A stretch of 5,839 bases of DNA from an uncultured Pseudomonadaceae bacterium (lineage in GTDB: Bacteria; Pseudomonadota; Gammaproteobacteria; Pseudomonadales; Pseudomonadaceae). The stretch is from contig CANRHT010000276.1 in assembly GCA_947630465.1 (NCBI GenBank), forward strand, positions 1 to 5,839. Reading direction: 5' to 3'. A program made the translations under genes and the position numbers. Under the pieces are notes generated by a model that searched no databases, was not told the origin of the DNA, and was given only the letters and a program-made list of their open reading frames with translations. Of the stretch, positions 1-5,838 are shown piece after piece. The first letter of the stretch is position 1. The number at the start of each line of letters is the position of its first letter.

Positions 1-75
1 ATAAGACACTCCTTAACTCTAGTTCTATGCCTAGGTCTTAATTTTGAGTGTCCGTTTTAATTGGGGGTTAATACA
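1..75 (-). mobile_element. Terminal end of an IS3-family-like insertion sequence (rest lies off the left edge)
   Basis: On the minus strand the stretch begins TG at position 75, continues with a C-run (CCCCC), and has GGACAC about 23-28 nt from the tip. IS3-family elements typically start with TG and carry such a GGACAC motif inside their left terminal repeat. Further in lies a good Shine-Dalgarno, AAGGAG (9-14), followed after 6 nt by AT at the window edge; one more G would complete an ATG for the first transposase ORF. An internal inverted repeat GACACTC/GAGTGTC (5-11 and 46-52) is also present. Frames across 1-43 have frequent stops and do not continue the neighbouring gene. Only one end is visible, so neither the element's name nor its target duplication can be given. 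The exact tip is uncertain by a few bases. Confidence 0.6.
9..14 (-). promoter_or_regulatory. Ribosome-binding site for an off-window ORF, probably IS transposase orfA
   Basis: The minus strand reads AAGGAG here, 6 nt before an AT that ends at base 1. If the next base off the window is C on the plus strand, this makes an ATG start read leftwards. The placement, about 75 nt inside the proposed IS tip, fits the usual position of the first ORF in IS3-family elements. Confidence 0.45.
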
Positions 76-598
76 AATAGCATTTATTGGTTTATTTTAT
101 CTTTTAAAAGATTTTAAATTACCAGTAGAAAAAAATAATTTCTCTACTAACTTTAATTGGTCTATAAAATTTAATGGGAAAATAGCCATAAAAATTATTT
201 TTTCAATATTCAAGTTAATGATTTATATAGTATTAATTGTATTTATTTATAAAAGTTGTTCTACTAAAGATAGTGATAAAGAGATTCAGGTGGAACAAAA
301 ATTTAATACTACAGGACTATCTTCTATTCCTATGAAAGATATTAATGAGAACAATCGATATTTTTTAATCTCTCATCAAAAAGACAATCAGCTACATACC
401 ATTACTTATGTTCGCATTGGAAACGATGCCGATGCATTTGGCAAAATGGAAATTAATTGTACTAAAAATCTAATCAGAAAAATTTCAGTAGAAAATCAAA
501 ATTCTCTTTTATCCTCTAATTTAGACTTAGGACCTTGGTACACCCCTACACCTGATTGGACAGATAAAGATATATTCAATTTTATATGTAATCGTTAA
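44..598 (+). CDS. Unknown membrane protein, 5' end probably replaced by an IS insertion
   Basis: I do not recognise this protein. The open frame gives 184 residues from a TTG at 44, but the first ten or so codons lie inside the proposed IS end, so the native protein probably begins further upstream and is truncated. Residues about 11-22 are hydrophobic. After a basic loop, a clear membrane helix spans about 46-69 (MIYIVLIVFIY at its core), followed by a soluble, mostly polar domain of about 110 residues that ends in FICNR. The domain holds single cysteines near positions 72, 139 and 182. The nearest in-frame ATG is at 218, in the middle of the helix, with no convincing Shine-Dalgarno. The sequence before the helix-end cysteine is not a standard lipobox. 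The stop lies 16 nt before the next gene, so the two were probably co-transcribed. The frame is otherwise intact; expression would now depend on a promoter in the IS. Confidence 0.65.
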   Translation: MSVRFNWGLIQIAFIGLFYLLKDFKLPVEKNNFSTNFNWSIKFNGKIAIKIIFSIFKLMIYIVLIVFIYKSCSTKDSDKEIQVEQKFNTTGLSSIPMKDINENNRYFLISHQKDNQLHTITYVRIGNDADAFGKMEINCTKNLIRKISVENQNSLLSSNLDLGPWYTPTPDWTDKDIFNFICNR

Positions 599-614
599 AA
601 ATGATACTGATTTT

Positions 615-872
615 ATGAAAAGAGACAAGTTTCTAGGACAAGATCCAAATGAAAAAATTGTATTTGCTTTTTTATTTGAGAAAAATAACAAGAAGATATC
701 TTTGTTTATCAAATATGATGATGAAAAAGACATAGAGTATGCACAGCAACTGATTATGCTCTATAGCATTTTTTGGGAGAGTGGTTCACCATTGAACGAC
801 CTAGTTGTTGGATTTGAGCGTGATACTAATCACCAAGCATCTGCACTTAAGCTTTGGTACACAATGCCCTAG
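615..872 (+). CDS. Hypothetical small soluble protein (85 aa)
   Basis: I do not recognise the family. The frame starts at ATG 615 and gives 85 residues with no membrane helix or signal peptide. It alternates short hydrophobic strands (KIVFAFLFE, KISLFIKYD) with a helical stretch (EYAQQLIMLY), which suggests a small compact alpha/beta fold. The C-terminus reads LKLWYTMP. There is no clear Shine-Dalgarno before the start. The gene sits 16 nt after the stop of the membrane-protein gene and is followed within 4 nt by a strong terminator, so it is probably the last gene of a two-gene transcript. In-frame sequence stays open back to 531 but contains no conventional start, so 615 is the only sensible one. 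A pair of small genes like this could be cargo such as an effector/immunity or toxin/antitoxin pair, but nothing in the sequence proves it. Confidence 0.6.
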   Translation: MKRDKFLGQDPNEKIVFAFLFEKNNKKISLFIKYDDEKDIEYAQQLIMLYSIFWESGSPLNDLVVGFERDTNHQASALKLWYTMP

Positions 873-875
873 ATA

Positions 876-908
876 AAAAAAGGCCCAACATCCTGTTGGG
901 CCTTTTTT
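876..908. terminator. Bidirectional rho-independent terminator
   Basis: A perfect 15-bp stem has arms at 876-890 and 894-908 and a 3-nt loop TCC. The G+C core GGCCCAACA pairs with TGTTGGGCC, with an A-run on one side and a T-run of six on the other. It lies 4 nt after the stop of the 85-aa gene and ends that transcript. Because the arms carry A and T runs, it should also stop transcription coming from the right. Confidence 0.93.
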
Positions 909-982
909 CGTATGGGTTGTGCAAGGTATAACTCCTGTCGTACCTCTCTTCCATGTTGTAGAACTTATCATTTTTGTTTTTT

Positions 983-992
983 GTTCCGGAAC
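983..992. repeat. 10-bp perfect palindrome GTTCCGGAAC
   Basis: The sequence equals its own reverse complement and is followed by a further TTCC-containing run (to 1002). It could be an operator half-site pair or chance; nothing links it to a particular regulator. Confidence 0.4.
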
Positions 993-1023
993 TTCCTGTT
1001 CCTGATGTAATCAGAATAAGTGA

Positions 1024-1113
1024 ATGACTAGCTTAGAGATAGAGGTAATCTACTCCAATACTTGTAAGCTGAGGCTTACAGTACCGGTTTTTATTCCTTT
1101 TTTAATTCAATAG
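1024..1113 (+). CDS. Doubtful 29-codon small ORF
   Basis: The ORF starts at ATG 1024 and ends at TAG 1111-1113. It would encode a 29-residue peptide with a polar N-terminus (MTSLEIEV) and a hydrophobic, proline-containing C-terminus (TVPVFIPFLIQ). A purine-rich AATAAG lies just upstream but is a weak ribosome-binding site. A terminator follows 14 nt after the stop, which is why I list it. It overlaps the hairpin at 1063-1080. I do not recognise the peptide; it may be chance or a fragment of a decayed gene. Confidence 0.2.
   Translation: MTSLEIEVIYSNTCKLRLTVPVFIPFLIQ
1063..1080. repeat. Short perfect hairpin TGTAAGC-TGAG-GCTTACA
   Basis: Seven-base arms (1063-1069 and 1074-1080) enclose a 4-nt loop. 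A T-run occurs 7 nt later (GGTTTTTATT), too far away for a standard terminator. It could be a structural element of a small RNA or a weak attenuator. Confidence 0.4.
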
Positions 1114-1127
1114 CTTAACTAAATCAT

Positions 1128-1158
1128 AAAAGCCCAATCTGCTTGGATTGGGCTTTTT
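1128..1158. terminator. Bidirectional rho-independent terminator
   Basis: A perfect 12-bp stem, AAAAGCCCAATC (1128-1139) with GATTGGGCTTTT (1146-1157), has a 6-nt loop and a T-run on the right; read leftwards it also ends in TTTT. In the minus direction it is the first good terminator after the 1066-residue recombinase gene, so it is the likely end of the recombinase operon transcript. Confidence 0.88.
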
Positions 1159-1285
1159 ACGTGAATTAGACCGTTCCACGATTAATATTTAAGCAATGTT
1201 CCATGTTTTTGTTCATCAAAATTAAATAATTACGGTCTAACCAACTGTCTTAAAGAATCCTAAATTCCACTTTAGATTTCTGGAC
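1159..1285. other. Intergenic stretch downstream of the recombinase operon
   Basis: This stretch is AT-rich with no supported gene. It contains a 9-bp inverted repeat, TTAGACCGT (1166-1174) and ACGGTCTAA (1232-1240), separated by 57 bp. On the minus strand it would be the 3' untranslated region of the recombinase operon between the stop codon and the terminator at 1128-1158. Confidence 0.45.
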
Positions 1286-1334
1286 CCCAGCCTTTGACTG
1301 CAACAAATGAAATTTGGGAAAGTCAAAGGCTGGG
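1286..1334. repeat. 14-bp perfect inverted repeat beyond the recombinase operon
   Basis: The arms CCCAGCCTTTGACT (1286-1299) and AGTCAAAGGCTGGG (1321-1334) match perfectly around a 21-nt spacer. A small nested AAAT/ATTT pair (1305-1308 and 1312-1315) lies inside the spacer. The repeat is 26 bp past the recombinase stop. No T-run follows the stem in the minus direction, so it is not a normal rho-independent terminator. It could be a recombinase-binding site at the element's end, or a stable hairpin protecting the 3' end of the operon transcript. Confidence 0.75.
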
Positions 1335-1360
1335 CTTATGTTCTATAAGATTCATTTTTC

Positions 1361-4300
1361 TTAGGCTATTTTCCATAACCGATCATATTCAATGATATAT
1401 AAAAGTAAGCTAAATACTGTAGGTAGGGTAATATTTTTATTAGAATCACGATCCATAAAACTCAACTTTATTACACGACTCTTAATATCCGTATTGACTG
1501 GATAATTTTCAAATGCTAGCACGGCGTAATCGGGTTGAAGGAAACTCAATCCTTCTCTAATTTTTTTAATATCCAATTCTGTCTTATGCTCTCCATTTTT
1601 ATCGAATCGACATTGAAAGTGAATAAAGTTTTTACGTACCTTTGCATGATCTAGAAATGCTTTTAAAGTGTAAAAAATGCTTTCTTTAACCTTATCTTGC
1701 TGATCTATTACGCTTGACACAATTTGTTGAGTGCTAAAGTTTTTCTTTACTGTATCAGTATATAAATTAAATAATGATTTCGGATCAAGCTGATCTTCTG
1801 CATATGCTACTTGCCAAATCGATTTAAAGTATCCTGGGTCTAGTAGCTTTCTAGCCAACCAAATCGCTCGTTGATTCCACGGATGTTCTTCCCCCAGTCC
1901 TTGATCAATATAGTCACGTACGACAGCATATACTGAATTACACTGAGGTTTCTCAAATTTAATCTCAGTATATTGTTCAAAACGAGCAATAACTTTAGCC
2001 TGCTGATAAAGTTTAAATGCTTGATGACTTTGAATATATCGCTTTAAATCAATACTAGGACCTTTGCTTTTCGTTTTAACCACATTATGGAATATCTGAG
2101 CATCTATAAAACACGGCGCTTGGTAGATACGGTCAATTGCGAGTAAATCAAGCACATGTAAATAGTTTGATGCTGTTTGTTCAATGTTTCCATGGCCCAT
2201 CCAATCAGCCAATAAGCGCCATTTATGTTGAATCAGCTGCTCATGTTGTAGCGCTGCCTCACCAAATAGAACCTGACGCATATGTTTAACCTGTTTCAAG
2301 CTATAATCTGTATAGGTCTTTATCAAAGGCTTAGACCCTAACCAGGCAATAGCTAAGTGATTCGCAGCACTATGGCGGAAATTATGAAAAGTATAGCCAT
2401 GGTTGTCATCCATCAACTCATCGAACAACAATTTGGTCAAATCAGTAATACTTTTTTCACTTAAAATTTCTTCATTTTCAGCAAAGACTAAGATATCAGA
2501 AAGTGTATTTTTCCTACTAACCTGCTCTATTCTTTGCTTCAAATATGCTTTCACATAGTCCATTTCATCTTGGAGTAGCACTAAGTTGAGATGAAGTTGA
2601 CGTTTAGCATTTTCACTTTTGAGCCTTCGATAAGGATTATGTTTTAATATCAGACTGATCTCTATATTCTGATTGATATCTTTCCATAAAAGCTCTGGGG
2701 CTATTATTTCTGCTAGGCTTAAACCTCGAACTTCATTCAGACGTAACCCCAATCGATAAGCCAAGATATACATGACCATTAACTGCTGTAAATATCTTTT
2801 CTCTTGCAATGTTGTGACATCCTGTATTTTAACCATCAGCTGTTTTTTTAATTCATGCCAATGGTGTGGACTCACTAACTTTGCATCACATATTTGCACT
2901 CGTTGAAATTGATTAGTTTTGAAACTTACAACATTTGGTATCTTAAAGTCCTGCATACAAAATTGGTGAAAGGCTTTAAGACGACCAAAAGCATACTGTG
3001 CACGATTTTGATTCTTCAGAGGATTTTTCACAGCTTTGGCTTGGTCACGCTGATCAATGTCACTTAAGATGTTCTGATACAAAAACTCGTAGTCATCTTC
3101 TGTCATGCTTTCAATATCATCTTCATACAGATAGATATGAAATAGATAATCTTTTGCAATACTACTCAAATAGCGTTCAACTGAACTCTGTTTAATTTTT
3201 TGCTTTTTAAGCTCAAAAATCCAAGCCAATAAGCGCAACTGTGCTTCTATGATATTTTTTTCTTTACCACAGGCTTGATCTTTTTGTTGGTGCAAACTTT
3301 TCTGAATTTTCGACCAACGCAACCATTTTATTTTTTCTTGCTTCTTTTGACGTTTGTGTTGAGACAATGATTGAGATTTCTCAAACAACACTAATTCAAA
3401 AGGGATTGATTTAAGACTTTCCGAAGCAGTTTTAAATTCGGTCAGTTTTTCAACCTGAAGCGGAAGCTCTGTGATTTCTCTATTAATAGCATCACTATGA
3501 GGATATGTTAGATCTTGCTCCAACCAACTGCGTTTCTGATCCGAAGATGACAAAGCGACAGTTTTTAAATTCTGTTGTAAGACTTGGCTAAGTGCCATAT
3601 CAAGATTGAGATTTGAATTATACTCTAATCTTAAATGCACATGCTTAAATGCAGAAATTGGGCCTATATCTGTGAGCTTTTCATCAGTAGCTTGAGTAAG
3701 CTTATTCAGATCTTGAAGTACTTCCTTTACGAATGCCTCAGAATTATGGTTCTCTTTTTTCATCTGCTGCAATACAACCGTAATCGCATCAAGTACATAA
3801 CGTGGTGTTTGCTCTGTATAGATGAATTCAGCTGATAGTATGGCCTGATATAGAAAAATGGCATATGGATTAATCCAAACCTGACGCCATTGATAAATAA
3901 TTTTATGATTAATCTCATTACCATAATATGGATGTTGTAATTTATAGGTCAACACCAATGGATTAATGATCGTTTTATAGTCTGAATGATACAGTTTACA
4001 GTATAAATTTGAGTCATTATTTTTTAATTCACTTAATAAACTCTGACCAATAGCGACCAAGTGTTGTAAATCATAACAGCCTGAATAATAGATGAGACTC
4101 AGATACAGATTTCCCCAAATTAAATCAGCTGAACTTAAATCTAAACTTGGGCTTTGCCAGTATTCCTTTAGAATATCAGCAATATGTGCATGTTTTCGCC
4201 CGTGTTGTAGACGTATCTCTGTACTTAAAATGTCACGTGGCGGTGGTTCAGAAAAGTGTGTTTTAGGACGCAAATTAATACGATGCCGCTGCGGATGTTT

Positions 4301-4561
4301 TTGTTCATATTCCACACGGCGCTCTGAAAAATAAGACTCACTATAAATAATGTAAGGTTTTTGAGCAGACTGACTCTTAACTTTCTTTTTGTTCAAGAAA
4401 AAAGCTAAACCATCTCGAAAATTATCCCAAAGTATTCTAATTTCATTATCAATATCTTTTGCCGCCCGTTTATCAATTTCTTTTAGTAGTTGATGAATCT
4501 CTTTAAATAGAAGATCAATTTGGCAACCAATTTCAGCTTTAATTACATCCTCTTTAGCCAC
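1361..4561 (-). CDS. Very large tyrosine recombinase / site-specific integrase (1066 aa)
   Basis: This is a cytoplasmic DNA strand-exchange enzyme of the tyrosine recombinase family. Box I is GLRLNEVRGL with catalytic Arg at about residue 607. A Lys lies at about 648 or 653 (RLKSENAKR). Box II is HNFRH with His726 and Arg729. Box III is WMGHGN with His790, and the probable nucleophile is Tyr800 (SNYLH). All expected catalytic residues are present. A likely core-binding domain covers about 430-550, preceded by a strongly basic stretch at about 402-430. The first 400 residues and the last 260 (after 806) match no domain I can name; simple integrases are about 300-450 residues, so this is more than twice the usual size. 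The start is GTG at 4561, with AGAGGA 8 nt upstream. The gene follows the smaller recombinase after 14 nt, which suggests one operon with possible translational coupling. It probably acts with its partner to move a genomic island. No frameshift is visible. Confidence 0.9.
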   Translation of the reverse strand: MAKEDVIKAEIGCQIDLLFKEIHQLLKEIDKRAAKDIDNEIRILWDNFRDGLAFFLNKKKVKSQSAQKPYIIYSESYFSERRVEYEQKHPQRHRINLRPKTHFSEPPPRDILSTEIRLQHGRKHAHIADILKEYWQSPSLDLSSADLIWGNLYLSLIYYSGCYDLQHLVAIGQSLLSELKNNDSNLYCKLYHSDYKTIINPLVLTYKLQHPYYGNEINHKIIYQWRQVWINPYAIFLYQAILSAEFIYTEQTPRYVLDAITVVLQQMKKENHNSEAFVKEVLQDLNKLTQATDEKLTDIGPISAFKHVHLRLEYNSNLNLDMALSQVLQQNLKTVALSSSDQKRSWLEQDLTYPHSDAINREITELPLQVEKLTEFKTASESLKSIPFELVLFEKSQSLSQHKRQKKQEKIKWLRWSKIQKSLHQQKDQACGKEKNIIEAQLRLLAWIFELKKQKIKQSSVERYLSSIAKDYLFHIYLYEDDIESMTEDDYEFLYQNILSDIDQRDQAKAVKNPLKNQNRAQYAFGRLKAFHQFCMQDFKIPNVVSFKTNQFQRVQICDAKLVSPHHWHELKKQLMVKIQDVTTLQEKRYLQQLMVMYILAYRLGLRLNEVRGLSLAEIIAPELLWKDINQNIEISLILKHNPYRRLKSENAKRQLHLNLVLLQDEMDYVKAYLKQRIEQVSRKNTLSDILVFAENEEILSEKSITDLTKLLFDELMDDNHGYTFHNFRHSAANHLAIAWLGSKPLIKTYTDYSLKQVKHMRQVLFGEAALQHEQLIQHKWRLLADWMGHGNIEQTASNYLHVLDLLAIDRIYQAPCFIDAQIFHNVVKTKSKGPSIDLKRYIQSHQAFKLYQQAKVIARFEQYTEIKFEKPQCNSVYAVVRDYIDQGLGEEHPWNQRAIWLARKLLDPGYFKSIWQVAYAEDQLDPKSLFNLYTDTVKKNFSTQQIVSSVIDQQDKVKESIFYTLKAFLDHAKVRKNFIHFQCRFDKNGEHKTELDIKKIREGLSFLQPDYAVLAFENYPVNTDIKSRVIKLSFMDRDSNKNITLPTVFSLLLYIIEYDRLWKIA

Positions 4562-4569
4562 GTAAGTGA

Positions 4570-4576
4570 TCCTCTC
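4570..4576 (-). promoter_or_regulatory. Ribosome-binding site of the 1066-aa recombinase
   Basis: The minus strand reads GAGAGGA, overlapping the last base of the upstream TAG stop, 8 nt before the GTG start at 4561. It supports the GTG start and shows that translation of the two recombinases is closely linked. Confidence 0.75.
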
Positions 4577-5784
4577 TAAGAAATATGTTCTATCTGTAAG
4601 TCTTTAATCATTTGATCTATGCTTGACGTGATGCTTTCGCAATACTTACTCATTGTTGCCGATGAATAACGATAAAATAGCTCTTGATCACGCTGGTCAT
4701 GACCATATAACGCTTGAATAGCATTAAACGGTATCTCTTGGTCCATCAACATATTCATATCGAAATGGCGTAGCCAATTATTGTAAATCTCTAAATCAAA
4801 ATATTGACTCAGGTAGTCATTCACGTCACTTCTCTTTAGTGATGCAATTTTGATTTTTTTACTGCGCCATTGTTTATCTGTAGTCGGCAATTCCTTTGAA
4901 TAAGTAATCCTCTGACCAAACAAATCATTGACACTAATTGTCTTATTAAATACATATTTGAATAGGCGCTGATAACGCTGAGTAATCTGCTTTAAAAAAG
5001 CAACATATTTCTGAAATGCATCTATAAAAAATTTTGACAACGGAATATAGCGCCCATCTTTACGTGATCTACTATTCTTTTTGTCATTCACGTACAGAGC
5101 TTTCAGTTTCAAATCGTAATCATCTAATTGCCCGAGTAAATTTTCTTTTGGACGTCCAGCTAAACACAATAAGCTCATATGCCACATCCAAATTGCATAT
5201 GAATTAATTTGCTGAATCACATGCTGATGAATCGCGATTTGCTCAGAACAAAGGCGATGTAGTTTGTTAAAAAAATCGCTGACAAATTTTGGTTTAAGGG
5301 CAAGTTGACTCCCCAAACGTAGAGAATCTTCTGATGATAATGTTTGGAATTTTCTTTGAATATAAGAAATGGTTTGATCTGTTTCCGGATCAGCTATGGT
5401 CTCTAGATAAATTAAATACTTGTCATTGAGTTTTTGTTGATGAATACCATTATAAAAACTACCAGGTAAATCGTGATAGCTATCCTTTCCAGATAAAACG
5501 TGTGCAATATATTCATTAAAGGTGTCATGAAAAACATGGAAATATAGTTGTGCTTGTAGTTTTTCAACCGTAATTGAACCCAGGTAGGCTGTCGCTGTCC
5601 ATTTTTTTAAATAGCGATTAACATCTGCAGCCGTAATACTAACTTTGTGATCATAGTGATGGATATAATCAAACCAGCTACTTGATAGATAAAGTTCATG
5701 TGTTCGTGTATGGTTCAGCCGGTGTGCTTTCAGATACTCAATTTTTTGCTCACTAATCTCAAGTGATATACGCTGAATTATCAG
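4576..5784 (-). CDS. Tyrosine recombinase (about 403 aa), start codon unconventional or gene broken
   Basis: The C-terminal half is a tyrosine recombinase catalytic domain. Box I is LAGRPKENLL with Arg encoded at 5152-5154, followed by a Lys-rich strand (NDKKNSRSRK). Box II is NWLRH with Arg at 4768-4770. Box III is LYGHDQ with His near 4701, and the probable nucleophile Tyr in LFYRYS is at 4672-4674. The usual box II His is Asn here (4777-4779). The N-terminal half (from about 5784 to 5320) reads as continuous helical protein and fits a core-binding domain. From the TAG at 5806-5808 down to 5317 there is no ATG, GTG or TTG in frame. The first conventional start, TTG at 5316, would delete the DNA-binding half and has no evident role. 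I place the start at CTG 5784 because AAGGGA precedes it by 7 nt; ATA 5781 and ATT 5778 are alternatives. Otherwise it is a pseudogene starting at ATG 5838 with an amber codon. It stops at 4576, 14 nt before its partner. Confidence 0.75.
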   Translation of the reverse strand: MIIQRISLEISEQKIEYLKAHRLNHTRTHELYLSSSWFDYIHHYDHKVSITAADVNRYLKKWTATAYLGSITVEKLQAQLYFHVFHDTFNEYIAHVLSGKDSYHDLPGSFYNGIHQQKLNDKYLIYLETIADPETDQTISYIQRKFQTLSSEDSLRLGSQLALKPKFVSDFFNKLHRLCSEQIAIHQHVIQQINSYAIWMWHMSLLCLAGRPKENLLGQLDDYDLKLKALYVNDKKNSRSRKDGRYIPLSKFFIDAFQKYVAFLKQITQRYQRLFKYVFNKTISVNDLFGQRITYSKELPTTDKQWRSKKIKIASLKRSDVNDYLSQYFDLEIYNNWLRHFDMNMLMDQEIPFNAIQALYGHDQRDQELFYRYSSATMSKYCESITSSIDQMIKDLQIEHIS

Positions 5785-5791
5785 GAGACTT

Positions 5792-5797
5792 TCCCTT
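5792..5797 (-). promoter_or_regulatory. Candidate ribosome-binding site for the smaller recombinase
   Basis: The minus strand reads AAGGGA between the TAG at 5806-5808 and a CTG at 5784, with 7 nt spacing. The layout (stop, Shine-Dalgarno, unconventional start within about 20 nt) parallels the junction between the two recombinase genes. The match to the consensus is only moderate (AAGG). Confidence 0.4.
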
Positions 5798-5805
5798 GGG
5801 AGATT

Positions 5806-5838
5806 CTAGGCAGCTAACTTATAAAAGTCTTCGGCCAT
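5806..5838 (-). other. 3' end of an upstream gene, or amber-interrupted start of the recombinase
   Basis: In the same frame as the recombinase, ATG at 5838 opens ten codons (MAEDFYKLAA) that end in TAG at 5806-5808. Two readings fit. They may be the last codons of a further upstream gene of the same operon, whose ATG is then just an internal Met. Or they may be the true N-terminus of the recombinase, interrupted by one nonsense codon. Only one base remains before the window edge, so the sequence here cannot decide. Confidence 0.4.

Larger units (their letters stand above)
909..1127. other. Gene-poor segment between two terminators
   Basis: These 219 bases lie between two bidirectional terminators and contain no convincing gene. 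They hold a perfect palindrome GTTCCGGAAC (983-992), a hairpin TGTAAGC/GCTTACA (1063-1080), and a doubtful 29-codon ORF (1024-1113). The segment could encode a small RNA or be non-coding flank. I see no tRNA, no CRISPR repeats and no transposase remnant. Confidence 0.5.

Noticed and set aside
527..733. 68-residue minus-strand open frame crossing the two left genes
   Set aside because: It overlaps the membrane-protein and 85-aa genes in antisense, has no ribosome-binding site and low-complexity Ser/Phe-rich content; it is a shadow of AT-rich coding DNA.
949..1207. 9-bp direct repeat TTCCATGTT at 949-957 and 1199-1207 as possible attachment-site duplication
   Set aside because: A 9-bp match within about 450 bp is near chance expectation and the flanking bases do not extend it.
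1172..1226. Minus-strand mini-ORF of 16 codons (MNKNMEHC...)
   Set aside because: Too short, no ribosome-binding site, and it lies in the probable 3' untranslated region of the recombinase operon.
1335..1349. Possible XerD half-site (TTATGTTCT) suggesting a dif-like site
   Set aside because: Only a partial match on one side and no XerC half-site at the expected spacing; the short CTTAT/ATAAG symmetry is easily chance.
2998..4334. Three short plus-strand open frames inside the 1066-aa recombinase gene (2998-3195, 3635-3835, 4092-4334)
   Set aside because: All are antisense to a long gene with complete catalytic motifs and have atypical composition (Cys- or Arg-rich); they are shadows.
4576..5316. 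Starting the smaller recombinase at TTG 5316 (246 aa)
   Set aside because: This start would remove the N-terminal DNA-binding half, although the frame continues upstream as good protein sequence to at least 5784.
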